Origin: Nitrospirota bacterium
GTDB lineage: Bacteria; Nitrospirota; JACRHJ01
Reading direction: 5' to 3'
Assembly (NCBI GenBank): GCA_021815285.1
Contig: JAKAHE010000005.1
Location: forward strand, 1 to 21,928
DNA length: 21,928 bases
Shown here: piece after piece, positions 7,014-13,689 of the stretch
How positions within the stretch are numbered: the stretch's first letter is position 1
Layout of the letters: each line of letters begins with the position of its first letter
The notes under the pieces: model-generated
Databases searched by the model: none
Told to the model about the DNA's origin: nothing
The model's input: only the letters and a program-made list of their open reading frames with translations
Program-made: the position numbers and the translations under genes

Positions 7014-7868
7014 TCAGGGACGTTTGCCCGGGATGAGAAGTTTTCTGGTGAAAAACGTCGCCCCCCGCGCGGTCACGAAAAAAGGCATCGTGAGCCAGTG
7101 CCAGGGTTTTGCGAATCGCGCGAAAAGCCGCAGGTTCGACTTTATCTTGAGCCTTATCTTGCGAAGGCTGAATTCCCCTCCCGTGCTCATGGATATTTTA
7201 TGCCAGACCCTGCCCCCGGGCGCGAAAACAAGCCCGAAACCGGCCCGCCTCGCCCTGAGGGAGAAGTCCACGTCCTCCGCATACATCCCGTAAGAGGTGT
7301 CCAGCAGCCCGACCTTCTCAAAGCACGCGCGGGATATGAGCATCGCGCAGCCGGTTACGTAATCCGTTTCTTCGATTCTGCCGTAGCGCCCGGTATCCTC
7401 CTCCCTGATGCCCCGGTGCGCCGTAAGACCCATCCAGAGCTTCACGATACCGCCCGCATACCAGATAGTCTCACGGGCGCGTCCTTTTGACGAATAATAA
7501 TAAATCGTAGGGCCGATTACTCCAGCGTCCGGGCGCATATCGGCGGCCTTCAGCATCTCCGGGAGAAGGCGGCTGTCCACGACGGTGTCGTTATTCAGGA
7601 GCAGTATCCACTCAGCCCCCCTGGCGAGCGCGAGCTTTATGCCCTCGTTATTCCCCCCGGCATACATGAGGTTCGTCTCGTTTTCCAGCGCCTCCGCGTC
7701 GGGATACGCCTCCCGCACGGCGTCCGCCGTCCCGTCCGAAGACGCGTTGTCCACTACGAGGACTTTATAATTCGGGTAGTCCATGCGAAAGAGGGAGCCC
7801 AGGCATTCGAGAGTGTCGTCTCTCCGTTTGTAGTTCAGGACGATTATGTATACGCGTGGTTTATTCAT
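7014..7868 (-). CDS. Family 2 glycosyltransferase
   Basis: A 284-residue inverting GT-A glycosyltransferase, probably acting at the inner membrane face on a surface polysaccharide or lipopolysaccharide sugar chain. Seen: VYIIVLNYKRRDDTLECLGSL at the N-terminus, VLVVDNASSDGTADAV, NEGIKLAL, the metal/sugar-nucleotide motif LLLNNDTVVD, then TGCAMLISRACFEKVGLLD and YAEDVDFSLRARRAGF. This is the rhamnosyltransferase-like layout. The C-terminus is basic and hydrophobic (WHWLTMPFFVTARGATFF) and may touch the membrane. I chose the ATG at 7868, directly before MNKPRVYIIV, over a TTG nine codons upstream; it overlaps the end of the upstream GT4 gene by 8 nt, implying coupled translation. Donor and acceptor sugars are unknown. 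Confidence 0.88.
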   Translation of the reverse strand: MNKPRVYIIVLNYKRRDDTLECLGSLFRMDYPNYKVLVVDNASSDGTADAVREAYPDAEALENETNLMYAGGNNEGIKLALARGAEWILLLNNDTVVDSRLLPEMLKAADMRPDAGVIGPTIYYYSSKGRARETIWYAGGIVKLWMGLTAHRGIREEDTGRYGRIEETDYVTGCAMLISRACFEKVGLLDTSYGMYAEDVDFSLRARRAGFGLVFAPGGRVWHKISMSTGGEFSLRKIRLKIKSNLRLFARFAKPWHWLTMPFFVTARGATFFTRKLLIPGKRP

Positions 7869-8982
7869 CCGCAAGTTTTTCGACGGCCTCGGCAAAGGCG
7901 TCCCAGGAGAACCGCCCCTTTTCCCGCCTGATGTTCTCGCGGAATCTTTTGGAGTTGTCCGTCTGAAAGTATTTTATTACCGCGTCGGCAAGGGCCGCAG
8001 GGTCGTCCGGCGGCACGAGAAACCCCGTCTCGCCGTCGGCCACGACTTCCGGAAGCCCCCCGACTTCCGTTGCGATTACAGGGAGGTCGAAAGCGAAGGC
8101 TATCTGTGTTATTCCGCTCTGCGTCGCGGAGAGATACGGGAGCACGAGCGCGTCCGCCGCGGAGAAATAATCGGATACCGCCTCGTTCGGTATGAACCTG
8201 TCGAGCACCTTCACGTTCTCTCCGATTCCGAGCCGCGCTATCTGCTCCATGTAGGCTTCCTTGTCCTCGTAGAACTCGCCCGCAACCACAAGCGTCAGGG
8301 GAATTTTCTTCAATATCCCCGGCATGGCGTCGAGCAGTACGTGAAGTCCCTTGTATTCCCGGACGAAGCCGAAGAAGAGTATCACCGGCCCCGATACCCC
8401 GAGAGCGCGCCTGGATTCCTCTACGCCCCTGGGTTGACCGAAGACCTCGTAGAGCGGGTGCGGGGTCAGGATGAATTTCGCCTGCGGCTTTATTTTCAGC
8501 AGGTCGTCTTTTACGGCCTCGGACATGACGATAAAGTAATCCGTAAGCGAAAATACGAGCCTCGTGAACAGCATGTCTCCGGGGCGCTTCTCGTGCGGTA
8601 TGGCGTTGTGGACGAGCAGCATGACCTTCCCCCGGCAGAGGAGTTTCGCAACAAGCAATACCGCGAAATAGGAAGGGCCGAAAAACGGCATCCACCAGTT
8701 CAGTATTATAACGTCCGGCTTCTCTTTTGCAATCCTCGCGCCTTCGAGTGGCCAGTTGAAGGGATTAAGAGGGTCGAAGAGCGGTATCGATTTCACCTCC
8801 ACCGGGGACTTGCTTTCGTCTTTTTGTGTCTTGCCGGGAAAGAGAAACTTCGGATACTGGCGGATGAAGCGGTGAAAAGAGACTTCGTGCCCGCGTTTTT
8901 CAAGCGCATTATACAAAAGCGCGCCGAATTGGGCAATGCCCCCGCGCAGGGGATGCGCAGGGCCGACAAGTATGATTTTCAT
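7861..8982 (-). CDS. Family 4 (GT-B) glycosyltransferase
   Basis: A 373-residue retaining glycosyltransferase, first of a two-gene glycan unit with the GT2 gene. Seen: the N-terminal MKIILVGPAHPLRGGIAQF, with the glycine loop that contacts the donor, VILFFGFVREYKGLHVLLDAMPGI, KVLDRFIPNEAVSDYFSAADALVLPYLSATQSGITQIAFAFDLPVIATEVGGLPEVV in outline, and GETGFLVPPDD. In the usual E-x7-E motif the first glutamate is replaced by TQSGITQIAFA-type sequence, a variant I recall from one GT4 subfamily, so it need not mean loss of function. ATG at 8982 chosen because the family starts there; the 38-codon extension upstream would run through the divergent promoter region. No clear promoter of its own could be assigned. 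Confidence 0.88.
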   Translation of the reverse strand: MKIILVGPAHPLRGGIAQFGALLYNALEKRGHEVSFHRFIRQYPKFLFPGKTQKDESKSPVEVKSIPLFDPLNPFNWPLEGARIAKEKPDVIILNWWMPFFGPSYFAVLLVAKLLCRGKVMLLVHNAIPHEKRPGDMLFTRLVFSLTDYFIVMSEAVKDDLLKIKPQAKFILTPHPLYEVFGQPRGVEESRRALGVSGPVILFFGFVREYKGLHVLLDAMPGILKKIPLTLVVAGEFYEDKEAYMEQIARLGIGENVKVLDRFIPNEAVSDYFSAADALVLPYLSATQSGITQIAFAFDLPVIATEVGGLPEVVADGETGFLVPPDDPAALADAVIKYFQTDNSKRFRENIRREKGRFSWDAFAEAVEKLADE

Positions 8983-9040
8983 CACGGAATATTTACCATA
9001 CCCCGGCCTGAAAATAAAGAAAATTCCATAGGTTGACAGG

Positions 9041-9069
9041 TTGACTTGGAATCTTTTTAAGGATATATT
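9041..9069 (+). promoter_or_regulatory. Strong sigma-70 type promoter
   Basis: TTGACT (9041-9046), exactly 17 bp, TATATT (9064-9069). Transcription would start near 9076, about 10 nt before the ATG at 9086. It overlaps an in-frame TTG at 9041 that could be taken for an upstream start, and so argues for the ATG. Likely drives the propeller gene and possibly the genes that follow. Confidence 0.7.
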
Positions 9070-9085
9070 GGAAAAAAAGAGGAAT

Positions 9086-10717
9086 ATGAAAATCATTCTT
9101 GTCCTGCTGACCTTAACCGCGCTATGCGCCTTGCCTCAATACTCCAGGGCCGCCCCCGGAGACGTCCTTTGGCAGGCGGCCTATTCCACGAATCCCGGGC
9201 AGGACAGGGACCAGGCGAATTCCGTGGCCGTCGGGCCTGGCGGAGTTATCGCCGCCGCAGGGTTTGCGAGCGAACCCGCCGGCAATTTCGATTATCTCAC
9301 CGCCCTGTATGGCCCGGGCGGCAATCTGCTCTGGACGAGGCGTTACGACAACTCCTGGAACGACGTCGGGAAGGCCGTGGCCTTCGACGAAAACGGGAAC
9401 ATATTCGTCGCGGGCGCGAGCAACAACCTCGACAACCCCCGAAACACATACTCCCGCTCGTATTACACGGATTACAGGGTCATAAAATACTCCCCCGAAG
9501 GAGATCTCCTCATGGAGACCCATGCGTCGGGCAGGATGAACAACAACCGGCCATCAGGCATTGTCGCGGACAACTACGGAAATATATTCGTAACCGGCTT
9601 TGCCATGAACTCCTCCGGGACTTATCCGCTTTACTATACCGTGCGGTTCGACAAGCACGGGGAGATTGCCTGGGAGGATTTCGAGGATCTCCGCACCCCT
9701 GCCCAGGCAACGGGAATAGCCCTCGACCCCGACAGCGACGTCCTGGTAACCGGCTGGTACAAAGACCAGGGGACAGGTAAGTCAGGCATAATGACGCTTC
9801 GTTACAGCCCTGCGGACGGCAGGACCCTCTGGCAGGACGATTTCAAGCCGCAGTCGGACAGCGTGAAGTCTTACGGTATAACCTCGGACGACGACGGCGA
9901 TATAATCGTTACCGGGGAGACGAGCGAGGACGAGCCGGTCGACCGGCCTCGGACGACAACCCTTACGCTTAAATACAGCCCGAAGGGTCGATTTCTCTGG
10001 GCGTCGAAATTCACCGGCTCGGAGTATAAAAACAGGGGCGACGCCGTTGCCGCAGACCACGAAGGGCGGATATATGTCGTCGGCAGGACTTACAAGGACA
10101 ACCAGGAGGGAGACTGGCTCCTCCTTGTGTATGACAAGGACGGAAAGCTATTGTTCTCAAAGACTTATAGTTTCGGGGGGGAAGGTTTCGCCTCGTCCGT
10201 CGCCCTTGAACCGGGCGGAGACATGATAATCGCGGGCGCGTTTCAGACCAAGGCCGAGGCCGGTTCTCCGTCCGGCCTGCCTGAGACCGGCCTGCCGTCG
10301 GGCAGCCGCCCGGCGCCGCCCCAGTTCATGGTAATAAGGGTGGAGGGCTGGCAGTCCCTTGACAGGCCGTTTGGAGAGTTTTTCGACCCCCGGACACCCA
10401 TGCGCCTTACGAAAGAGCCCGTGTGTCTGCTCCGGTGCGTGGAGCTTAAAGCCAGGCGTTTCGAGCCGGGAAACCCTGAGTCCCCCATAGAGGTAACGGC
10501 ACAGCCCGTGGCCGGGATGGGCCGGCAATACGAATACCGGTTTTTCATAAGCGTCAACGGCGGCTGGAAGCCGCTCGGAGGTTACGGGCCTCTGGATAAC
10601 GTCGTGCTCCCGGCAAAAGAAGGGCCTGGTACCAAGGTCAGGGTCGAGGTCAGAAAGGTCGGTTCCCCGCTTGCATACGACGCAATGCGGAAGCTTGACA
10701 TAGGCAATGTATATTAG
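9086..10717 (+). CDS. Secreted SBBP-type beta-propeller protein
   Basis: A 543-residue exported protein of unknown function. Residues 1-23 form a signal peptide (basic MK, hydrophobic IILVLLTLTALCALP, cleavage probably after SRA). From about residue 30 to 400 there are roughly six repeats of the form 'xxxLWxxxYxxxxxDxAxxVAvDxxGNIfVxGxT', for example GKAVAFDENGNIFVAGA, SGIVADNYGNIFVTGF, YGITSDDDGDIIVTGE and DAVAADHEGRIYVVGRT. These are the SBBP (seven-bladed propeller) pattern. A Pro/Gly-rich linker follows, then a C-terminal ~110-residue domain with two cysteines (CLLRC) and YEYRFFISVNGGWKPLGGYG, reminiscent of an immunoglobulin-like domain. The ATG has GAGG just upstream. Followed 10 nt later by the small Sm-like gene. 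Confidence 0.82.
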   Translation: MKIILVLLTLTALCALPQYSRAAPGDVLWQAAYSTNPGQDRDQANSVAVGPGGVIAAAGFASEPAGNFDYLTALYGPGGNLLWTRRYDNSWNDVGKAVAFDENGNIFVAGASNNLDNPRNTYSRSYYTDYRVIKYSPEGDLLMETHASGRMNNNRPSGIVADNYGNIFVTGFAMNSSGTYPLYYTVRFDKHGEIAWEDFEDLRTPAQATGIALDPDSDVLVTGWYKDQGTGKSGIMTLRYSPADGRTLWQDDFKPQSDSVKSYGITSDDDGDIIVTGETSEDEPVDRPRTTTLTLKYSPKGRFLWASKFTGSEYKNRGDAVAADHEGRIYVVGRTYKDNQEGDWLLLVYDKDGKLLFSKTYSFGGEGFASSVALEPGGDMIIAGAFQTKAEAGSPSGLPETGLPSGSRPAPPQFMVIRVEGWQSLDRPFGEFFDPRTPMRLTKEPVCLLRCVELKARRFEPGNPESPIEVTAQPVAGMGRQYEYRFFISVNGGWKPLGGYGPLDNVVLPAKEGPGTKVRVEVRKVGSPLAYDAMRKLDIGNVY

Positions 10718-10727
10718 GGGGGGGTAA

Positions 10728-10901
10728 ATGTTCAGCGATTCTTTAGCCGGGCTTGTAGGGCATGAAGTCATTGCCATGGCGGGCGGCATAAGCTACAGGG
10801 GAAAACTCATAGAGGTAACGGAGACGGAGATATTTCTCCAGGGGGAGCTCGGCTGGATGCAGCTTCAGGTGGAATACGTAACCGAGATAAGAGCAGCTTA
10901 A
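10728..10901 (+). CDS. 57-residue Sm/SH3-barrel-like protein
   Basis: A small gene of 57 codons that I read directly. The protein starts MFSDSLAGLVGHEVIAMAGG, continues SYRGKLIEVTETEIFLQGE, and ends GWMQLQVEYVTEIRAA. The alternating hydrophobic pattern, with 'Y-x-G-x-L-x-x-V-x-x-x-x-I-x-L' in the middle, is the Sm1-like strand pattern of small five-stranded barrels (Lsm/Hfq/SH3-like); the closing strand VTEIRAA fits too. No signal peptide or membrane segment. A run of eight G (10717-10724) beginning at the last base of the propeller stop codon gives a strong ribosome binding site 3 nt before the ATG. Followed 20 nt later by the Tdh-like gene. Function unknown; RNA binding or a regulatory partner of the dehydrogenases would be guesses. 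Confidence 0.72.
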   Translation: MFSDSLAGLVGHEVIAMAGGISYRGKLIEVTETEIFLQGELGWMQLQVEYVTEIRAA

Positions 10902-10921
10902 CTTAAGGAAACGAAACCACT

Positions 10922-11956
10922 ATGCTTGCTGTGATTAAAGAGGCCCCGGAGCCGGGCCTTCTGCTGAAAGAAATGCCGGAGCCGGAGCCCGGGCCGGGAG
11001 AAGTCCTTGTAAAGATAAATTACGCATCCATCTGCGGGACGGACTCGCTTATATACAACTGGTCGCCCTGGGCGGCAGGCCGCATGAAGCCGCCGGTAAT
11101 TGTCGGGCACGAGTTCGCCGGGGAGATCGTCGAGAACGGACCGGGGACAAGCGGCATGAGACCCGGCACGCGGGTCTCGGCGGAGTCTCATTTCTTCTGC
11201 GGCAGGTGTCTTCAGTGCCGCACCGGGAAGCCCGAGATATGCCGCGAGTTGAAGATACTCGGCGTGGACAGGGACGGTGTCTTTGCCCAGTACGCGGCAA
11301 TCCCGGAAAAAAACCTCTGGATTAACCACCCGGACATTCCCGACCAGATAGCGACGCTCCAGGAACCCCTGGGGAACGCCGTCGATACCCTGCTTGCGGA
11401 GGACGTCGCCGGAAAGAGGATACTGATAACCGGCGCGGGGCCGATAGGTCTTATGTGCGCCGCGCTTGCCCGCGCTTGCGGCGCGGCCAGGGTAATAGTC
11501 TCGGACCCGAACGAATACCGGCTGTCTCTGGCGGGCGGGCTTGGGGCGGACATTGTGCTTAATCCGAAGGTAACGCCGCTCAAGGGGCCTGTCCTGACTG
11601 CGACGGCGGGGGATGGCGTGGACGTCCTGCTCGAGGTATCGGGCAGCAAAGGCGCGCTGCTCGACTCCCTCCCCCTGGTGACGCCGGGCGGGCGCGTATC
11701 GCTCCTTGGGATATTCCGGGCCGAAGTTCCGCTCGCCCTCACGGAGACGGTGATATTCAGAAAACTGCGTATCTACGGCATCACGGGACGCAGGATATTT
11801 TCCACGTGGCAGACCTTGAGCAGACTTCTCTCTTCAAGGCGGCTCGACATCTCGAAACTCGTAACGCACGAGTTTCCACTTGAGGATTTCCGGAAAGGAT
11901 TCGAGCTCATGGAATCCGGCAGGTGCGGGAAGGTATTGTTCAGGACAAACGGGTAG
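10922..11956 (+). CDS. Zinc-dependent dehydrogenase, L-threonine dehydrogenase-like
   Basis: A 344-residue medium-chain NAD(P)-dependent dehydrogenase. It resembles Tdh (L-threonine to 2-amino-3-ketobutyrate) in blocks beyond the generic fold: ICGTDSLIYNWSPWA at 38-52, VIVGHEFAGEIV, NEYRLSLA, FRKLRIYGITGRRIFSTWQ and VTHEFPLEDFRKGFELMESG. Catalytic zinc ligands: the Cys of ICGTD and the His-Glu of GHEF. Structural zinc: the four cysteines of FCGRCLQCRTGKPEIC. NAD-binding glycine motif: ITGAGPIGLM near residue 170. The ATG at 10922 has AAGGA about 12 nt upstream. The paired second dehydrogenase and the absence of a kbl gene next door leave room for a different sugar- or amino-alcohol substrate. 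Confidence 0.85.
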   Translation: MLAVIKEAPEPGLLLKEMPEPEPGPGEVLVKINYASICGTDSLIYNWSPWAAGRMKPPVIVGHEFAGEIVENGPGTSGMRPGTRVSAESHFFCGRCLQCRTGKPEICRELKILGVDRDGVFAQYAAIPEKNLWINHPDIPDQIATLQEPLGNAVDTLLAEDVAGKRILITGAGPIGLMCAALARACGAARVIVSDPNEYRLSLAGGLGADIVLNPKVTPLKGPVLTATAGDGVDVLLEVSGSKGALLDSLPLVTPGGRVSLLGIFRAEVPLALTETVIFRKLRIYGITGRRIFSTWQTLSRLLSSRRLDISKLVTHEFPLEDFRKGFELMESGRCGKVLFRTNG

Positions 11957-11960
11957 ATAC

Positions 11961-12980
11961 ATGAAAACCGCCGTATTATACAGCTTTAACGACATCCGCA
12001 TAGAGGAGCGGCCCGTTCCCGAGGTAGGGCCGGGCGAGGCGCTCATCAGGATGAAGGCCTGCGGAATATGCTCCGGCGACGTTATGCCGTGGTATATCGA
12101 GAAGAAGGCGCCGCTCGTCCTGGGGCATGAGCCTGCCGGGGAAATTGTCGCGGTAGGAGAAGGGGTTAGGGGCTTTCAGGCGGGCGACAGGATATTCGTC
12201 CATCACCATGCGCCCTGCCTTGAGTGCCGGGCGTGCAGGCGCGGCGATTTTGTCCTGTGCGAGACATGGAAACGCTCTCACATAGTGCCCGGGGGACTGG
12301 CGGAATTCGTGAAAATACCCGCCGTGAACCTCGCGCGCGACACGCTTAAGCTCCCGCAGGACATGGATTTTCTGGCAGGGACGCTGGTCGAACCCCTGGC
12401 CTGCGTCGTAAAGGGCATGAGGCGCCTTGGCCTTAAAAAAGGGGATAGCATCCTGGTGCTCGGGCTTGGCGTCATGGGGGCGCTCTTTGTTGCGTTGGCA
12501 AGGCACATGGGCGCGGGGCGCATAACCGGGGCGGACATGGTTCCGTATCGTCTTGAAAAAGCTCTGGAAATCGGCGCTGACGAGGTGGTAGACGTAAGCG
12601 GCAGGCACATAACCGGTCTGCCGTCTCCGGTTGCCCTGCCGATGGCGGACAGGGTGGTGGTAGGGCCTGGAAATGCCGCTGCAATGGCGCAGGGAATATC
12701 ATGCGCGGCGCCCGGAGGGACGGTCCTGTTCTTTACTCCACCGCCGCCCGGAGAGATGCTTAATATTGAGCCTAACGCGCTTTATTTCAAGGAAATCAAT
12801 ATAATACAGAGCTACTCCTGCGGGCCGGACGACACGCGCGAGGCCCTTCGCCTGCTGAGCCTTGGGGCAATTCCGGTGGATAAAGTCATCACGCATAAAT
12901 TTCCGCTTGAGAGTGCCGGGGATGCCTTCCGGCTTACCGCGAAGGCCGGGGAGTCCCTCAAGTCGGTGGTGGTTTTCTAA
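11961..12980 (+). CDS. Second zinc-dependent medium-chain dehydrogenase
   Basis: A 339-residue MDR-family oxidoreductase beginning MKTAVLYSFNDIRIEERPVP. Seen: ACGICSGDVMPWYIE with the first zinc cysteine (the usual Thr/Ser-Asp follows as SGD), LVLGHEPAGEIVAVGEGVRGFQAGDRIFVHHHAPC, then the structural-zinc cysteines CLECRACRRGDFVLC, the EPLACVVKGMRR block, the NAD motif VLGLGVMGALFV and a VITHKFPLE C-terminal block. The triple histidine of FVHHHAPC is notable. The start is the ATG 4 nt after the stop of the Tdh-like gene; an upstream in-frame ATG at 11880 would lie inside that gene and is rejected. Two adjacent, clearly diverged MDR enzymes suggest consecutive steps in one pathway or a two-subunit enzyme. 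Substrate unknown. Confidence 0.85.
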   Translation: MKTAVLYSFNDIRIEERPVPEVGPGEALIRMKACGICSGDVMPWYIEKKAPLVLGHEPAGEIVAVGEGVRGFQAGDRIFVHHHAPCLECRACRRGDFVLCETWKRSHIVPGGLAEFVKIPAVNLARDTLKLPQDMDFLAGTLVEPLACVVKGMRRLGLKKGDSILVLGLGVMGALFVALARHMGAGRITGADMVPYRLEKALEIGADEVVDVSGRHITGLPSPVALPMADRVVVGPGNAAAMAQGISCAAPGGTVLFFTPPPPGEMLNIEPNALYFKEINIIQSYSCGPDDTREALRLLSLGAIPVDKVITHKFPLESAGDAFRLTAKAGESLKSVVVF

Positions 12981-13001
12981 ATAAATCAGCCTGTTGATGA
13001 A

Positions 13002-13592
13002 ATGTCGTCTTCTATGCCAACTCTCCGCATAATCACCGTTTCCGGCTCTCACAGCGGCGTCGGAAAAACGCTTCTGGCGACGCTTCTGATAAAAATCCTT
13101 CCCGGTTTCGCCGCGATAAAGCTGAGTCATGCCGACCTGATGGTCTTCGTTACGGACGACATGGACGAGATTATGCGAGAGGGCAAGGATACAAAAGCGC
13201 TGAAAGACGCCGGGGCGGGTGAAGTCATCCTTATCCGCGCCGGAGAAAGAGACGTATCCGACGCGCTCTCCATCGCCTTCGACATGGTATACAAGTCCGG
13301 CGCGCCGGGGGTAATCATCGAGGGCAACGCCGCCGCGAGGTTTCTGAAGCCGGATATTTCGTTTTTTTTAACGGACGCGGACCTGGCAGGGATAAAAGCT
13401 GACGCCCTCCCGAACCTTGAAAAGGCGGATGTCATAGTCCTGAATCCGCAGGAGGCTGGCGAAAAGCCGGGGACGTTTTCGGAGCTTGAAAAGGCCCTCC
13501 GGGGGCATAATCCGACCGCAATGATATGCCCTATGGCGCGGTTTTTTTCCCCGGACAAGGAAATCATAAAGCTGCTTGAGACACGCGCCTGA
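13002..13592 (+). CDS. MobB-like P-loop nucleotide-binding protein
   Basis: A 196-residue cytoplasmic P-loop protein. Walker A is GSHSGVGKT at about residues 14-22, right after the first strand (LRIITVS), as in MobB, the GTP-binding adaptor that helps MobA attach GMP to molybdopterin. The stretch GKDTKALKDAGAGEVILI corresponds to the MobB block 'GKDT..h..aGA'. APGVIIEGNAAARFLKPDISFFL sits where MobB has its VEG motif. ADVIVLNPQEAG may supply base contacts, as an N-x-x-D/E-like motif. No molybdenum-cofactor gene is visible nearby, so a specialised relative is equally possible. The start is the ATG at 13002; one at 13014 is an alternative, and neither has a good ribosome binding site. It lies 21 nt behind the second dehydrogenase. 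Confidence 0.65.
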   Translation: MSSSMPTLRIITVSGSHSGVGKTLLATLLIKILPGFAAIKLSHADLMVFVTDDMDEIMREGKDTKALKDAGAGEVILIRAGERDVSDALSIAFDMVYKSGAPGVIIEGNAAARFLKPDISFFLTDADLAGIKADALPNLEKADVIVLNPQEAGEKPGTFSELEKALRGHNPTAMICPMARFFSPDKEIIKLLETRA

Positions 13593-13626
13593 TGCCTTCC
13601 AGGGTAACTGCCGCGCCGCACTTTTC

Positions 13627-13655
13627 TTGCATTTTCAACCCCTCCGTGGTATTAT
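13627..13655 (+). promoter_or_regulatory. Sigma-70 type promoter of ntrY
   Basis: TTGCAT (13627-13632), 17 bp, TATTAT (13650-13655), 34 bp before the ntrY-like ATG. Predicted transcription start near 13662. It separates the two-component genes from the dehydrogenase cluster. Confidence 0.6.
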
Positions 13656-13689
13656 CGACACACTTTTCTTAATTTAACGAGTATAGTCT

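Noticed and set aside
7846..9036. Long plus-strand open frame (396 codons) opposite the GT4 gene, and similar long antisense frames over dapL (666-1490) and the FG-GAP gene
   Set aside because: They lie in antisense to clearly conserved genes, have Arg/His/Pro-rich composition typical of shadows in GC-rich DNA, and show no recognisable domain.
9041..9085. Upstream TTG start giving the propeller protein 15 extra residues
   Set aside because: The TTG is the -35 box of a TTGACT-17-TATATT promoter, and the signal peptide starts at the later ATG at 9086.
8983..9096. N-terminal extension of the GT4 protein (38 residues)
   Set aside because: It would run through the divergent promoter region, and the family begins at MKIILVGPAHPLRGG.
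11880..11960. Earlier ATG for the second dehydrogenase
   Set aside because: It lies within the 3' end of the Tdh-like gene in another frame; the family starts at MKTAVLYSFNDIRIEE at 11961.
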